A stretch of DNA of 64,000 nucleotides from Streptomyces sp. NBC_00457 (GTDB lineage Bacteria; Actinomycetota; Actinomycetes; Streptomycetales; Streptomycetaceae), in assembly GCF_036014015.1 (NCBI RefSeq), contig NZ_CP107905.1, positions 6,634,001 through 6,698,000 on the forward strand, written 5' to 3'. Position numbers and translations under genes: made by a program. Numbering within the stretch: position 1 is the stretch's first letter; every line of letters begins with the position of its first letter. Below, piece after piece: positions 41,418-50,537 of this stretch. Under the pieces are notes generated by a model, which saw only the letters and a list, made by a program, of their open reading frames with translations, was not told the DNA's origin and ran no database searches.

Positions 41418-43031
41418 ATGAGCGCCCCAACCCCGGCCCCAGGTGACGACAGGCCCCGCGAGGGCTACTACCCGGACCCCTCCATTCCCGGATATGTCCG
41501 GTACTGGAACGGCACCTCCTGGGTTCCGGGCACCAGCCGTCCGGCCCCCACGGACGGCGAGCCGCTCGCCCCGCCGACCGGCGAAGACCCGGCTTCGGCG
41601 CAGGTCGAGGAGACGGGCCCGCACTTCTTCGACGAGGAACCGGCGGGTGCGTCGGGCGCCCCCAGTCCGGGCGACGCCCAGTACGGCAGCCGGCCCGAGC
41701 CGGCGTCCGCGTGGGGCGCCGACCGTTCCCGGCAGACCGGCTTCGGCGGCGACCAGGACCGCCGTGTCTCCTGGGGCGCCGGGCAGGACGCCGACCCGAG
41801 GGTGCCCGCCGAGCCCCAGGCGCAGCCGGACGGCCAGGCCACCGCCCGCGCGGAGGGCGCGGCGACCATCCCGCCCGCCGAGTCGGACGGCGTCGCCTCC
41901 GGCAACACGTTCGTCTTCCGCCGGCCGACACCCGGACCCGGCGCGACGGCCGCGTCCGCGAGCCCCGGCCCCGACGAGGCCCCCGACGGCACGATGAAGT
42001 TCCGCGCGCTCTCCCCGCGCACCCCACAGCAGACCAGGGGAGCGGGGGCGCAGAGCGGGGGCACAGCCGGAACGAACCCGAGCGGAACCGGTTCTGCCGG
42101 GACGGGGACGCCGAGTGGTGGCTCCGGGACGCCCGGGTTCGGCGCCCAGGGCTCGGGCGGTGCGGCTGCGTCGGCCGGTGGTGCCCAGGCGTCCGCCGCT
42201 CCGGCCTCCTCCGCGCCCGCCGCCGAGCCTTCCTCCGGCACCCCCGGAAGCCCGGGCTTCGGCGCCGGAAAGGCCGCCGCCGCCCGTGCCTCGGCCGTGC
42301 AGCAGCCCGCCACACCCGCCGCGGCCACGCCCGCCCCCACCGCCCCCCAGCAGCCGTCCCCCGCCATCCCGCAGCAGTCCGGCGCTCCTCAGTCCGCCAC
42401 GCCCCTGACGAGCGGCCCCGGTGGCGGGCAGCCCTCCTGGGCGCAGCAGGTGCACCGGCTCGCCGGAGTGCCCGGCGAGGAGCAGCCCGTGGCGCCCTGG
42501 AAGCCGCCGGTGGAGGACATCTTCCAGGCGGCCGCCAGGCGCCAGGCGTCGGCCCGTCCGGCCGGGCTCGGCAAGCGGCTCGCCGCCCGGCTCGTCGACA
42601 CCCTCGTGCTCGCAGCCGTCACCTCCGTCGCCGCCGTCCCGCTCGGCACCAAGGCGATGGACCACGTCAACGAGAAGATCGACGCGGCCAAGCTCTCCGG
42701 CGAGACCGTCACCGTCTGGCTGCTCGACGGCACGACATCGGTGTATCTCGGCATCGTGCTGGCCGTCCTGCTGCTCTTCGGTGTCGCCTACGAGGCGCTG
42801 CCCACCCACAAATGGGGCCGCACCCTCGGCAAGAAGCTGCTCGGTCTGGACGTGCGGGACATCGAGGGCCACGAGCCCCCGTCGTTCGGCGCGGCCGTCC
42901 GCCGCTGGCTCGTCTACAGCGTGCCCGGCCTGCTCGTCGTCGGTGTGGTGGGCGTCATCTGGGGCCTGTTCGACCGGCCCTGGCGCCAGTGCTGGCACGA
43001 CAAGGCGGCGCATACGTTCGTCGCCGGATGA
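41418..43031 (+). CDS. RDD-family membrane protein with DUF2510 domain and long linker
   Basis: 537 residues. The N-terminal DUF2510 motif (PREGYYPDPSIPGYVRYWNG then WVPG) is about 13-43. A low-complexity Ala/Pro/Gly/Ser linker follows (about 45-365), then an RDD domain (about 390-535) with three helices: the first begins RLAARLVDTLVLAAVTSVAA with the family Arg and Asp, and the others follow LGKKLLGLDVRDIEG. The function is unknown; RDD proteins have been linked to transport or stress. ATG 41418. The second RDD gene follows 88 bp later. Confidence 0.87.
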   Translation: MSAPTPAPGDDRPREGYYPDPSIPGYVRYWNGTSWVPGTSRPAPTDGEPLAPPTGEDPASAQVEETGPHFFDEEPAGASGAPSPGDAQYGSRPEPASAWGADRSRQTGFGGDQDRRVSWGAGQDADPRVPAEPQAQPDGQATARAEGAATIPPAESDGVASGNTFVFRRPTPGPGATAASASPGPDEAPDGTMKFRALSPRTPQQTRGAGAQSGGTAGTNPSGTGSAGTGTPSGGSGTPGFGAQGSGGAAASAGGAQASAAPASSAPAAEPSSGTPGSPGFGAGKAAAARASAVQQPATPAAATPAPTAPQQPSPAIPQQSGAPQSATPLTSGPGGGQPSWAQQVHRLAGVPGEEQPVAPWKPPVEDIFQAAARRQASARPAGLGKRLAARLVDTLVLAAVTSVAAVPLGTKAMDHVNEKIDAAKLSGETVTVWLLDGTTSVYLGIVLAVLLLFGVAYEALPTHKWGRTLGKKLLGLDVRDIEGHEPPSFGAAVRRWLVYSVPGLLVVGVVGVIWGLFDRPWRQCWHDKAAHTFVAG

Positions 43032-43119
43032 CATGTACTCCAGAAGGACCAGTTGATTTCGTACTCCGGACGGCCGCTCGCCGGATGCGGAGCCGGAAAG
43101 TTCGCGGTCGACTCGGGCC

Positions 43120-43749
43120 ATGAGCAGCGAACCGCCCCCCGGCTCCGGCCAGCAGCCGCCGGAAGACGACCCGTTCAGGAAGCAGCCCCCGCCAGAACAG
43201 GGATCGGGCTCGCCGTACAACGCTCCGCACGGCGGCGCCCAGCCCCCGCCCTACGGCGGTGACCCCTACGGCGGCGGCTCGTACCCGAGTGATCCGCTCG
43301 CCGGTATGCCCCCGCTCGCCGACAGCGGCAGACGCACGCTCGCCCGCATCATCGACCTGATCCTCGTCGGGGTCGTCGTCTGGCTGCTCACCTGGGGCTT
43401 CGGTGTCAGCGAGTACGACGTCAACTCCGATGAGGTGGAGTACGGCAAGTCGTTCGCGCAGTCCGCGGTCGCCGCCGTGCTCTACATCGCCTACGACACC
43501 TTCATGATGGCCAAGACCGGGCAGACCCTGGGCAAGAAGTGGCTGAAGATGCGCGTGGCCAACCTCGACAACGGCTCCACGCCTTCGGTGCAGACGATGC
43601 TGGTGCGGTCGCTGGTGCTGTGGATCCCGTTCGCCTTCTGCTGCGCCTGCATCTGGACCGCGATCTCGGGCGGCGTGAGCTACTTCGACAAGCCGTACAA
43701 GCAGGGCCTGCACGACAAGGCGGCCAAGACGGTCGTGGTCACCGCCTGA
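43120..43749 (+). CDS. RDD-family membrane protein
   Basis: 209 residues. A Pro/Gly/Gln-rich N-terminal tail (1-65, with PPYGGDPYGGGSYP) precedes an RDD domain with three helices: RRTLARIIDLILVGVVVWLL, then TLGKKWLKMRVANLDNG and a C-terminal HDKAAKTVVV. The paired RDD genes probably function together. ATG 43120 has the leader GACTCGGGCC. It is ended by the shared hairpin at 43762-43798. Confidence 0.88.
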   Translation: MSSEPPPGSGQQPPEDDPFRKQPPPEQGSGSPYNAPHGGAQPPPYGGDPYGGGSYPSDPLAGMPPLADSGRRTLARIIDLILVGVVVWLLTWGFGVSEYDVNSDEVEYGKSFAQSAVAAVLYIAYDTFMMAKTGQTLGKKWLKMRVANLDNGSTPSVQTMLVRSLVLWIPFAFCCACIWTAISGGVSYFDKPYKQGLHDKAAKTVVVTA

Positions 43750-43761
43750 CGGCACGACGAA

Positions 43762-43798
43762 CGACCGGCGGGCCCGCGCATCACGGGCCCGCCGGTCG
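43762..43798. terminator. Bidirectional terminator
   Basis: Perfect 15-bp stem CGACCGGCGGGCCCG (43762-43776) and CGGGCCCGCCGGTCG (43784-43798) with loop CGCATCA, between the RDD gene and the convergent small membrane gene. Confidence 0.85.
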
Positions 43799-43823
43799 TA
43801 CGTACGAGATCAGGCTGCGAGGT

Positions 43824-44093
43824 TCAGGCAGCCTTGCCGGAGTTCACCGGTACGCGCTCCGGCGTCGTGGTGGGGGCCTCGGCCGATGGCGCGGCGGTCG
43901 CGCTCGGCTTCGGCAGGGGAACCGTCATGGCGACCAGGAGCCCGAGAGCGAGCGCGGCGACGGCGATGACCGCGATCCCCACACCTGAACTCGTCTGTGA
44001 CAGCAGCAGCATGGCGAGGGTCGAGAAGATCACGGTGCATGAACCGTAGGCGAGCTGTGCGGCGGTGGGTCGGGGCGCAGTCGGACGAGGCAT
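43824..44093 (-). CDS. Small two-helix membrane protein
   Basis: 89 residues: two hydrophobic segments (about 15-32 and 37-56, GVGIAVIAVAALALGLLVAM) and a Pro/Ala/Thr-rich C-terminal tail. I do not recognise the family. It is expressed alone from the gap shared with the metalloprotease gene. ATG 44093 follows GAGGACAC (minus strand). Confidence 0.7.
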   Translation of the reverse strand: MPRPTAPRPTAAQLAYGSCTVIFSTLAMLLLSQTSSGVGIAVIAVAALALGLLVAMTVPLPKPSATAAPSAEAPTTTPERVPVNSGKAA

Positions 44094-44315
44094 GGCAATC
44101 GTGTCCTCGGAAATGGGGGTGAGAAGGGGCGCCGGCCTGGCATTACGTCGGTTTCCGGGCGAGCCGCCAACCGACTCTAATCGCAGGGATGCCCGAGTGG
44201 AACGAACGGTAAGCGTGACCTAACCAACAGTATCGGTGCATGGGGGGCGCATCGAGTCACACCGTCCAGCAAGTGGACGGACCCACGCGCCCGCTAGGAA
44301 GGCCCCAGTAATGCA

Positions 44316-44335
44316 CTTGACTTGCTCAAGTCAAG
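44316..44335. promoter_or_regulatory. Perfect palindrome before the M6 protease gene
   Basis: CTTGACTTG, CT, CAAGTCAAG: 9-bp arms, 129 bp upstream of the protease start. The 370-bp gap (44094-44463) is noticeably A+T-richer here than its surroundings and must hold promoters for both genes; related half-sites TAGTCAA and CACTTGA lie at 44360-44378. The binder is unknown. Confidence 0.5.
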
Positions 44336-44463
44336 GTCTGTCTTTTCAGTTCAACCTCTAGTCAAATGTCGTCACTTGATTACACGCGTCTCTCACGCGC
44401 ACGCGGACCTTCCATGACCCCAGGAGCCCCTTCCGTGTGCCCGGACGCGGGGGAGGATCTCAA

Positions 44464-46815
44464 GTGACCAGAAGACCCTGGACGTTCAGAGCCGCGGCCA
44501 CGACCGTCGCGCTCGCCGCGGCCACCGCCACGATCTCGGCTTTCACCGTGGCACAGGCCGACACCGCCGCGGAGCCGGCCGCCGTGAACCGGCACGACCC
44601 GCAGCCTGCCAAGCAGGCCGACGAGCAGGAGCACGACCTCGACGGCCCGTTCACCAAGACCCAGGAGGCGCAGCGCCAGGAGGCCCTCAACCAGGTCCTC
44701 TCCGGCGACGCCCAGGTCAAGGAGCGCGACGGCTCCAAGGTCGTCCAGCTGAAGAGCAAGAAGGGCGACAGCAAGTACGTAGAGCTGGGCCGCGAGAAGA
44801 CCGACAAGATCTTCACGATCCTGGTCGAGTTCGGCGACCAGACGGACCCCCGCTACGGCGGCACGCCCGGCCCGCTGCACAACCAGATAGCCGAGCCGGA
44901 CCGTGCGCAGGACAACAGCACGGCCTGGCAGGCGGATTACAACCAGGAGCACTTCCAGGACCTGTACTTCGGCGAGGGCACCGCCTCGATGAAGACCTAC
45001 TACGAGAAGCAGTCCTCGGGCCGCTACTCCATCGAGGGCGAGGTCGCCGACTGGGTCAAGGTCCCCTACAACGAGGCCCGTTACGGCTCCAACAAGTGCG
45101 ACCCCGACAACTGCGCCTGGTTCGCGGTGCAGGACGGCGTGACCGCGTGGGCCGCTGGGCAGAAGGCGGCCGGCAAGACCGACGCCGAGATCAAGGCCAA
45201 GCTCGCCGAGTACGACCAGTGGGACCGCTACGACTTCGACGGCGACGGCGACTTCAACGAGTCCGACGGCTACATCGACCACTTCCAGATCGTGCACGCC
45301 GGTGAGGACGAGTCCGCGGGCGGCGGCGCACAGGGCGAGGACGCGATCTGGGCCCACCGCTGGTACGCCTTCGGCACCGACGCCGGCGCCACCGGCCCCG
45401 ACAACAACAAGCTCGGCGGCACCCAGATCGGCAGCACCGGCATCTGGGTCGGCGACTACACCATCCAGCCGGAGAACGGCGGACTCGGCGTCTTCGCCCA
45501 CGAGTACGGCCACGACCTCGGTCTGCCGGACCACTACGACACCTCCGGCGGCGGCGAGAACTCCACCGGCTTCTGGACCCTGATGTCCTCCGGCTCCTGG
45601 CTCGGCACCGGCAAGGACACCATCGGCGACCTGCCGGGCGATATGACCGCCTGGGACAAGCTCCAACTCGGCTGGCTCGACTACGACACGGCGAAGGCCG
45701 CGACGAAGTCGAAGCACAAGCTGGGCCTCGCCGAGTACAACACCAGGAACAAGCAGGCCCTCGTGGTCACGCTCCCCGAGAAGGCGGTCACCACCGAGGT
45801 CGTCGCCCCCGCCGAGGGCGCGAGCCAGTGGTGGAGCGGCAGCGGCAACGACCTCCGCAACACCCTGACCCGCTCCGTGGACCTCACCGGGAAATCGTCG
45901 GCGACGCTGACCCTCGACGGCTTCTACGACATCGAGAAGGACTACGACTACCTCTACACCGAGGTCTCCACCGACGGCGGCGCCAAGTGGACCCCCGTGG
46001 ACGGCACGGTGGACGGTCAGGCCATCCCGCGTGACGGCAGCGGCAACCCCGCCCTCACCGGCTCGGTCGACGGCTACAAGAAGCTGTCGTACTCCCTCGA
46101 CGCGTACGCGGGCCAGAACATCCAACTCCGCTTCCGCTACTACTCCGACGGCGGCGTGGCGCTCAAGGGCTTCGCGGCCGACGCGATCACCCTGACCGCC
46201 GACGGCAGCCCGCTCTTCACCGACAACGCCGAGACGGCGGACGCCGCGTGGACCGCGACCGGCTTCTCCCGCATCGGCGCCGCGTTCACCAAGAAGTACG
46301 CGCAGTACTACATCGCCGAGAACCGCCAGTACGTGTCGTACGACAAGACCCTCAAGGTCGGCCCGTACAACTTCGGCTTCTCGACGACCCGTCCGTCCTG
46401 GGTGGAGCACTTCCCGTACCAGAACGGCCTGCTGATCTGGAAGTGGGACACCTCCCAGGCGGACAACAACACCAGCCAGCACAAGGGCACCGGCCTGCTC
46501 CTCCCGGTCGACGCCCACCCGACGGCGATGAAGTGGTCCGACGGCACGCTGATGCGCAGCCGCATCCAGTCGTACGACTCGCCGTTCAGCCTCTACCGCA
46601 CGGACGGTCTGACGCTGCACAACGCGGGCGTGCAGACCAAGATCCCGTCGAAGAAGGGGGTGCCGGTCTTCAACGACCACACCAGCACCTACTACGACGA
46701 GAGCACCCCGCTCGCGGGCGTCAAGATCACTGACACCAACACCAAGATCAAGATCGTCAAGGAGGCCAAGGACGGCTCGACGATCTCGCTCGAAGTCGGC
46801 CCCGCGGTGAAGTAG
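44464..46815 (+). CDS. Secreted M6-family metalloprotease (immune inhibitor A type)
   Basis: 783 residues. Signal peptide (MTRRPWTFRAAATTVALAA... cleaved near AQA-DT at about 35), propeptide, then the M6 catalytic domain with zinc site His346, Glu347, His350 in FAHEYGHDLGLPDHYD. A VPYNEARYGSN and YDFDGDGDFNESDGYIDHF (calcium-binding-like) precede it. The C-terminal half has beta-sandwich segments like those in InhA. It is exported by Sec or Tat (RRPWTF is a weak Tat-like start) and degrades extracellular protein. GTG 44464 has GGGGGAGGATC upstream. Known homologues in Streptomyces are developmentally controlled. Confidence 0.93.
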   Translation: MTRRPWTFRAAATTVALAAATATISAFTVAQADTAAEPAAVNRHDPQPAKQADEQEHDLDGPFTKTQEAQRQEALNQVLSGDAQVKERDGSKVVQLKSKKGDSKYVELGREKTDKIFTILVEFGDQTDPRYGGTPGPLHNQIAEPDRAQDNSTAWQADYNQEHFQDLYFGEGTASMKTYYEKQSSGRYSIEGEVADWVKVPYNEARYGSNKCDPDNCAWFAVQDGVTAWAAGQKAAGKTDAEIKAKLAEYDQWDRYDFDGDGDFNESDGYIDHFQIVHAGEDESAGGGAQGEDAIWAHRWYAFGTDAGATGPDNNKLGGTQIGSTGIWVGDYTIQPENGGLGVFAHEYGHDLGLPDHYDTSGGGENSTGFWTLMSSGSWLGTGKDTIGDLPGDMTAWDKLQLGWLDYDTAKAATKSKHKLGLAEYNTRNKQALVVTLPEKAVTTEVVAPAEGASQWWSGSGNDLRNTLTRSVDLTGKSSATLTLDGFYDIEKDYDYLYTEVSTDGGAKWTPVDGTVDGQAIPRDGSGNPALTGSVDGYKKLSYSLDAYAGQNIQLRFRYYSDGGVALKGFAADAITLTADGSPLFTDNAETADAAWTATGFSRIGAAFTKKYAQYYIAENRQYVSYDKTLKVGPYNFGFSTTRPSWVEHFPYQNGLLIWKWDTSQADNNTSQHKGTGLLLPVDAHPTAMKWSDGTLMRSRIQSYDSPFSLYRTDGLTLHNAGVQTKIPSKKGVPVFNDHTSTYYDESTPLAGVKITDTNTKIKIVKEAKDGSTISLEVGPAVK

Positions 46816-46936
46816 TCAACGTTCTCGCAGGTCAGAGCATGATTCGGCGGCAGCCCCTGGCGGGTTGCCGCCGATCGTGTTTAGGTGCGTCCTGTGATTC
46901 TCTTATTGACACCGCTGGGAACGGGGAAGTGACTGA

Positions 46937-47287
46937 ATGGCCGTAGGAGGTTTCTGCAGACTGCCGTCCGGCAGCGTGGTGGTGGCGTTGAACCTGCCCA
47001 GTCCCACCGTCGACGGCACGGGCTGTGTACGTGTCCTGGTACACGCCCAGAACCGGGCCCGCGCCCTGACCAGGCTCCGCAACCTGGGCATGCGCGCGGT
47101 CTACCTCCGCGGCAACGCGGCCCCACCGACCCCGGACGAGATCACCGCGGTCCTCCACCACCCCGACGGCCTGATATGGCGCACGGCCCCGGACGACGGC
47201 GTACCGGTCCTGACACAGGAGCTGTGGCATCCGATCAGGGCTCTGAGAAGGGGCTCGAAAGCGCCCCAAAGGGTCGCGGGGCTGTAA
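46937..47287 (+). CDS. Hypothetical protein, 116 aa, C-terminus formed by dispersed repeat
   Basis: The N-terminal 95 residues look like a genuine small globular protein (SGSVVVALNLPSPTVDGTG, then RVLVHAQNRARALTRLRNLGM). I do not know the family. The last residues (KAPQRVAGL) and the stop codon lie inside the long dispersed repeat at 47260-47330, so the native C-terminus may have been altered. ATG 46937 follows GGGGAAG at 14 nt. It is single and divergent from nothing. Confidence 0.65.
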   Translation: MAVGGFCRLPSGSVVVALNLPSPTVDGTGCVRVLVHAQNRARALTRLRNLGMRAVYLRGNAAPPTPDEITAVLHHPDGLIWRTAPDDGVPVLTQELWHPIRALRRGSKAPQRVAGL

Positions 47288-47330
47288 TCGATATGCGGCT
47301 ACCGCCGCGCGGGCGCGACCAGCCACAACG
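47260..47330. repeat. Dispersed intergenic repeat, long form
   Basis: Runs from GCGCCCCAAAGGG through GGGGCTGTAATCGATATGCG to GCGCGACCAGCCAC, the same plan as the copy at 3317-3385. It provides the stop of the 116-aa gene and separates it from pncA. Confidence 0.8.
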
Positions 47331-47385
47331 GACCCGCAGGCGGTGGACGGCCGATCGAGGCAGTGCCCACGGAGCGCACAGCTCC

Positions 47386-47970
47386 CTAGACGACCGGCTT
47401 GCCCGAAAGCTCCACGCCCGCCTCCCGCAGCTCCTCCAGCGCCCGTTCCGTGGTCTCCTCGCCGACCCCCGCGGTCAAGTCGAGCAGCACCTGCGTACGG
47501 AACCCCTCCCGCGCCGCATCCAGCGCGGTGGCGCGCACGCAGTGGTCGGTCGCGATGCCCACCACGTCCACCTCGGTGACCTCGCGGGCGCGCAGCCAGT
47601 CCGCCAGCGGCACCCCGTTCTCGTCGGCGCCCTCGAAGCCGCTGTACGCCGCCGAGTACGCCCCCTTGTCGAACACGGCGTCGACGGCGCCGGAGGCGAC
47701 GGCGGGCGCGAAGTTCGGGTGGAAGCCCACGCCCTCCGTGCCGGCGACACAGTGCGCCGGCCAGGAGTGGACGTAGTCGGGGTTGCTGGCGAAGTGTCCG
47801 CCGGGTGCGATGTGGTGGTCGCGCGTGGCCACCACATGCCGGTAGCCGGCGGGCGCCTGCCCGATCAGCTCGGTGATGGCGGCGGCCACATCGGCACCCC
47901 CGGCCACCGCGAGGCTGCCCCCCTCGCAGAAATCGTTCTGCACGTCTACGACGATCAAGGCGCGGCGCAT
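47386..47970 (-). CDS. pncA: Nicotinamidase/isochorismatase family (PncA)
   Basis: 194 residues. Catalytic triad visible: Asp8 in IVVDVQNDFCEGG, Lys in VFDKGAYSAAYSGFEG, and Cys in GIATDHCVRATALDA, with zinc ligands in DHHIAPGGHFASNP and HSWPAHCV. It converts nicotinamide to nicotinate for NAD salvage, also activating pyrazinamide. The downstream partner, nicotinate phosphoribosyltransferase, is next door but is separated by 128 bp. Confidence 0.95.
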   Translation of the reverse strand: MRRALIVVDVQNDFCEGGSLAVAGGADVAAAITELIGQAPAGYRHVVATRDHHIAPGGHFASNPDYVHSWPAHCVAGTEGVGFHPNFAPAVASGAVDAVFDKGAYSAAYSGFEGADENGVPLADWLRAREVTEVDVVGIATDHCVRATALDAAREGFRTQVLLDLTAGVGEETTERALEELREAGVELSGKPVV

Positions 47971-48098
47971 GGTGGGTGTCCTTCGACTATGGGGTCGGGT
48001 GGATCAGGTGCGGGCCCGCCGGTGTGAAGTTACGAGCCTAGAGACTGGGAGGGCCCTAGGGGAGGGGGCATTTCAGGGCTTGCGCCGGTGCGCCACCT

Positions 48099-49445
48099 CT
48101 AGCTACCCGAGCGCCCGTGCACGTACTCGGTCGGAATCACGGGTTCCCCCCGGGACAGCTGCGTAGCGGACAGCGGCAGATTCGCGCGGGCGGCCATGTG
48201 CCGGTCGCGCGGGACGTCCAGCGATTCACGTGCGACCACGTCACCGCCCTTGACCAGCTCCACGAGCAGCTGCCGGCCGGCCAGCTCGCCGGGGACCGGT
48301 CCGGTGCCGACGACCTCGGCCTCGGCGACCCCGTCCTCGTCCAGCCGTCGAGCGGCCCACTTGCGGCCGCCGATGGACGTTTTGCCTCCGCTGGACTTCT
48401 TCGCGACCGGGACCAGGGGTTCCTTCGGGTCGGCGGACTCGGCGCGGGCGACCAGTTTGTAGACCATCGAGCACGTGGGATGGCCGGATCCCGTCACCAG
48501 CTGGGTGCCGACGCCGTACGCGTCCACCGGCGCCGCCGCCAGCGAGGCGATCGCGTACTCGTCCAGGTCCGAGGTGACGATGATCTTCGTGTCCCGCGCG
48601 CCCAGCTCGTCCAGCTGCTGCCGCACCCGGTGCGCGACCAGCAGCAGATCCCCGGAGTCGATCCGCACGGCACCCAGCTCGGGCCCGGCGACCTCCACCG
48701 CCGTACGGACGGCTTCGGTGACGTCGTACGTGTCCACCAGCAGCGTCGTGTTCCGGCCCAGCGAGTTCACCTGGGCCTGGAAGGCGTCCCGCTCGCGGTC
48801 GTGGAGCAGGGTGAAGGCGTGCGCGGAGGTGCCGACGGTCGGGATGCCGTAGCGGAAACCGGCGGCCAGGTCGGAGGTGGTCGTGAAGCCGCCGACGTAC
48901 GCGGCGCGGGCGGCGGCCACGGCCGACAGCTCGTGGGTGCGGCGGGCGCCCATCTCGATCAGGGGCCGGTCTCCGGCCGCCGCCGACATCCGGGACGCCG
49001 CCGCGGCCACCGCGGAGTCGTGGTTGAGGATCGACAGGATCACGGTCTCCAGCAGCACGCACTCGGCGAAGGAGCCCTCGACCCGCATGATCGGCGAGCC
49101 CGGGAAGTACACCTCGCCCTCGGGGTAGCCCCAGATGTCACCGCTGAAGCGGTAGCCGGCGAGCCACGTGAGGGTCTCCTCGTCGACGATCCCGTTCTCG
49201 CGCAGAAAGCCGAGGACGTCCGCGTCGAAACGGAAGTTCTCCACGGCGTCCAGCACCCGTCCGGTGCCCGCGACGACGCCGTAGCGCCGTCCCTCGGGCA
49301 GCCGCCGGGTGAAGACCTCGAACACGCTCCGCCGCTCGGCGGTGCCCGCCCTCAGCGCGGCCTGCAGCATCGTCAGCTCGTACTGGTCCGTGAAGAGCGC
49401 CGTCGAGGGAACATCCACCGGCAGCCCAAGGTCCGCTGTGTCCAT
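48099..49445 (-). CDS. pncB: Nicotinate phosphoribosyltransferase
   Basis: 448 residues, full length. FTDQYELTMLQAAL at the N-terminus, FEVFTRRLP, EMGARRTHELSA (catalytic His region), RIDSGDLLLVAHRVR and the nucleotide-binding GVGTQLVTGSGHP. It makes nicotinate mononucleotide from nicotinate and PRPP. ATG 49445. The palindrome at 49469-49483 may regulate it in response to NAD status. Confidence 0.95.
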   Translation of the reverse strand: MDTADLGLPVDVPSTALFTDQYELTMLQAALRAGTAERRSVFEVFTRRLPEGRRYGVVAGTGRVLDAVENFRFDADVLGFLRENGIVDEETLTWLAGYRFSGDIWGYPEGEVYFPGSPIMRVEGSFAECVLLETVILSILNHDSAVAAAASRMSAAAGDRPLIEMGARRTHELSAVAAARAAYVGGFTTTSDLAAGFRYGIPTVGTSAHAFTLLHDRERDAFQAQVNSLGRNTTLLVDTYDVTEAVRTAVEVAGPELGAVRIDSGDLLLVAHRVRQQLDELGARDTKIIVTSDLDEYAIASLAAAPVDAYGVGTQLVTGSGHPTCSMVYKLVARAESADPKEPLVPVAKKSSGGKTSIGGRKWAARRLDEDGVAEAEVVGTGPVPGELAGRQLLVELVKGGDVVARESLDVPRDRHMAARANLPLSATQLSRGEPVIPTEYVHGRSGS

Positions 49446-49468
49446 GACTGAGGATGATACCCCCCATC

Positions 49469-49483
49469 TCGTCAGTCTGACGA
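49469..49483. promoter_or_regulatory. Palindrome before pncB and clpS
   Basis: TCGTCAG-T-CTGACGA, 7-bp perfect arms, 24 bp upstream of pncB. This resembles NAD-regulon (NrtR-type) sites in form; the assignment is tentative. Confidence 0.45.
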
Positions 49484-49555
49484 TTTACAGTCGATCGGGC
49501 TCGATCGCAGGGCGCATTTGTGCGACCACCCCCCTCCGGTGGCAGCATGGGCCAT

Positions 49556-49864
49556 GTGACGTCACCCGCGCCCGTAGAGATCGAACGCCCCGAGTCGGCG
49601 GAGGAGGTCTTCGCCGTACCCGAGCCGGACGTCCCCTGGGTCACGATCGTGCACAACGACCCGGTCAACCTCATGAGCTACGTGACGTATGTCTTCCAGA
49701 CGTACTTCGGCTACTCGAAGGACAAGGCCACCAAGCTCATGCTCGACGTCCACCACAAGGGCCGGGCGGTCGTCTCCAGCGGGACCCGCGAGGAGATGGA
49801 ACGCGACGTGCAGGCGATGCACGGCTACGGTCTGTGGGCCACCCTCCAGCACGACCGGAAATGA
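49556..49864 (+). CDS. clpS: ATP-dependent Clp protease adaptor ClpS
   Basis: 102 residues. The ClpS core binds N-degrons: [16 protein letters not shown] (Asp in the pocket) and [18 protein letters not shown]. It brings substrates with destabilising N-termini to ClpAP/ClpCP. GTG 49556 is preferred; ATG 49547 adds three residues. The DUF2017 gene follows, as in other streptomycetes. Confidence 0.94.
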   Translation: MTSPAPVEIERPESAEEVFAVPEPDVPWVTIVHNDPVNLMSYVTYVFQTYFGYSKDKATKLMLDVHHKGRAVVSSGTREEMERDVQAMHGYGLWATLQHDRK

Positions 49865-49934
49865 CCCGAACTCACAGGCAGGACCGGACGTGAACCGAAC
49901 CCGCTCGCAGGACCGGAAGTAGCGAACTCACTTC

Positions 49935-50537
49935 ATGCCAGGTCAATTCGAACCGCTCCCCGGCGGCGGCGCGGCCGTCGCACTCGACGACGTCGAGATC
50001 TCCATCATCCGGTCGCTGGCCGTCCAGCTCCTGGAGCTCATCGGCCCCGGTCCCGGCGAGGACAGTACCGAGGACCCGCTGGCCGAGCTGTTCGCCGAGG
50101 GCCCGAGCGAACCGCCCGCCGACCCGGTCCTCAAGCGGCTCTTCCCGGACGCCTACAGCGACCCCGAGGGCACGCCGCAGACCGAGGAGGCCGCGGAGCA
50201 GAAGGCGTACTCCGCCGAGTTCCGCCGCTACACCGAGAACGACCTGCGCGCCGGCAAGCGCGAGAACGCCCTCGCGGTGATCCGGTCCCTGGACGCGCTG
50301 CGCCCCGTCGACGAGGGCGGGGCGGTCCTCAAGCTGTCCGACGGAGAGTCCCGGCAGTGGCTCAGCGCCCTCAACGACCTGCGCCTGGCGATCGGCTCCC
50401 GGCTCGACATCACGGACGAAGAGGACACCGACCTCCTCTACCGGCTGCCGGACGAGGATCCGCGCAAGCCGATGGTGATGGCGTATCTGTGGCTGGGCGG
50501 GCTCCAGGAGACGCTTGTCTCCACACTCATGCCCTGA
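49935..50537 (+). CDS. DUF2017 family protein (conserved clpS neighbour)
   Basis: 200 residues. DUF2017 core: ISIIRSLAVQLLELIGP near 18, an acidic middle, and PRKPMVMAYLWLGGLQETLV at the C-terminus. Always near clpS in actinobacteria. Its role is unknown but may be tied to protein turnover. ATG 49935. It and clpS are probably co-transcribed (70-bp gap). The 329-bp gap that follows (50538-50866) has no gene: it holds a 7-bp hairpin GACCGGC/GCCGGTC near 50757 and a GTGA-N7-TCAC dyad at 50699-50713. Confidence 0.88.
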   Translation: MPGQFEPLPGGGAAVALDDVEISIIRSLAVQLLELIGPGPGEDSTEDPLAELFAEGPSEPPADPVLKRLFPDAYSDPEGTPQTEEAAEQKAYSAEFRRYTENDLRAGKRENALAVIRSLDALRPVDEGGAVLKLSDGESRQWLSALNDLRLAIGSRLDITDEEDTDLLYRLPDEDPRKPMVMAYLWLGGLQETLVSTLMP

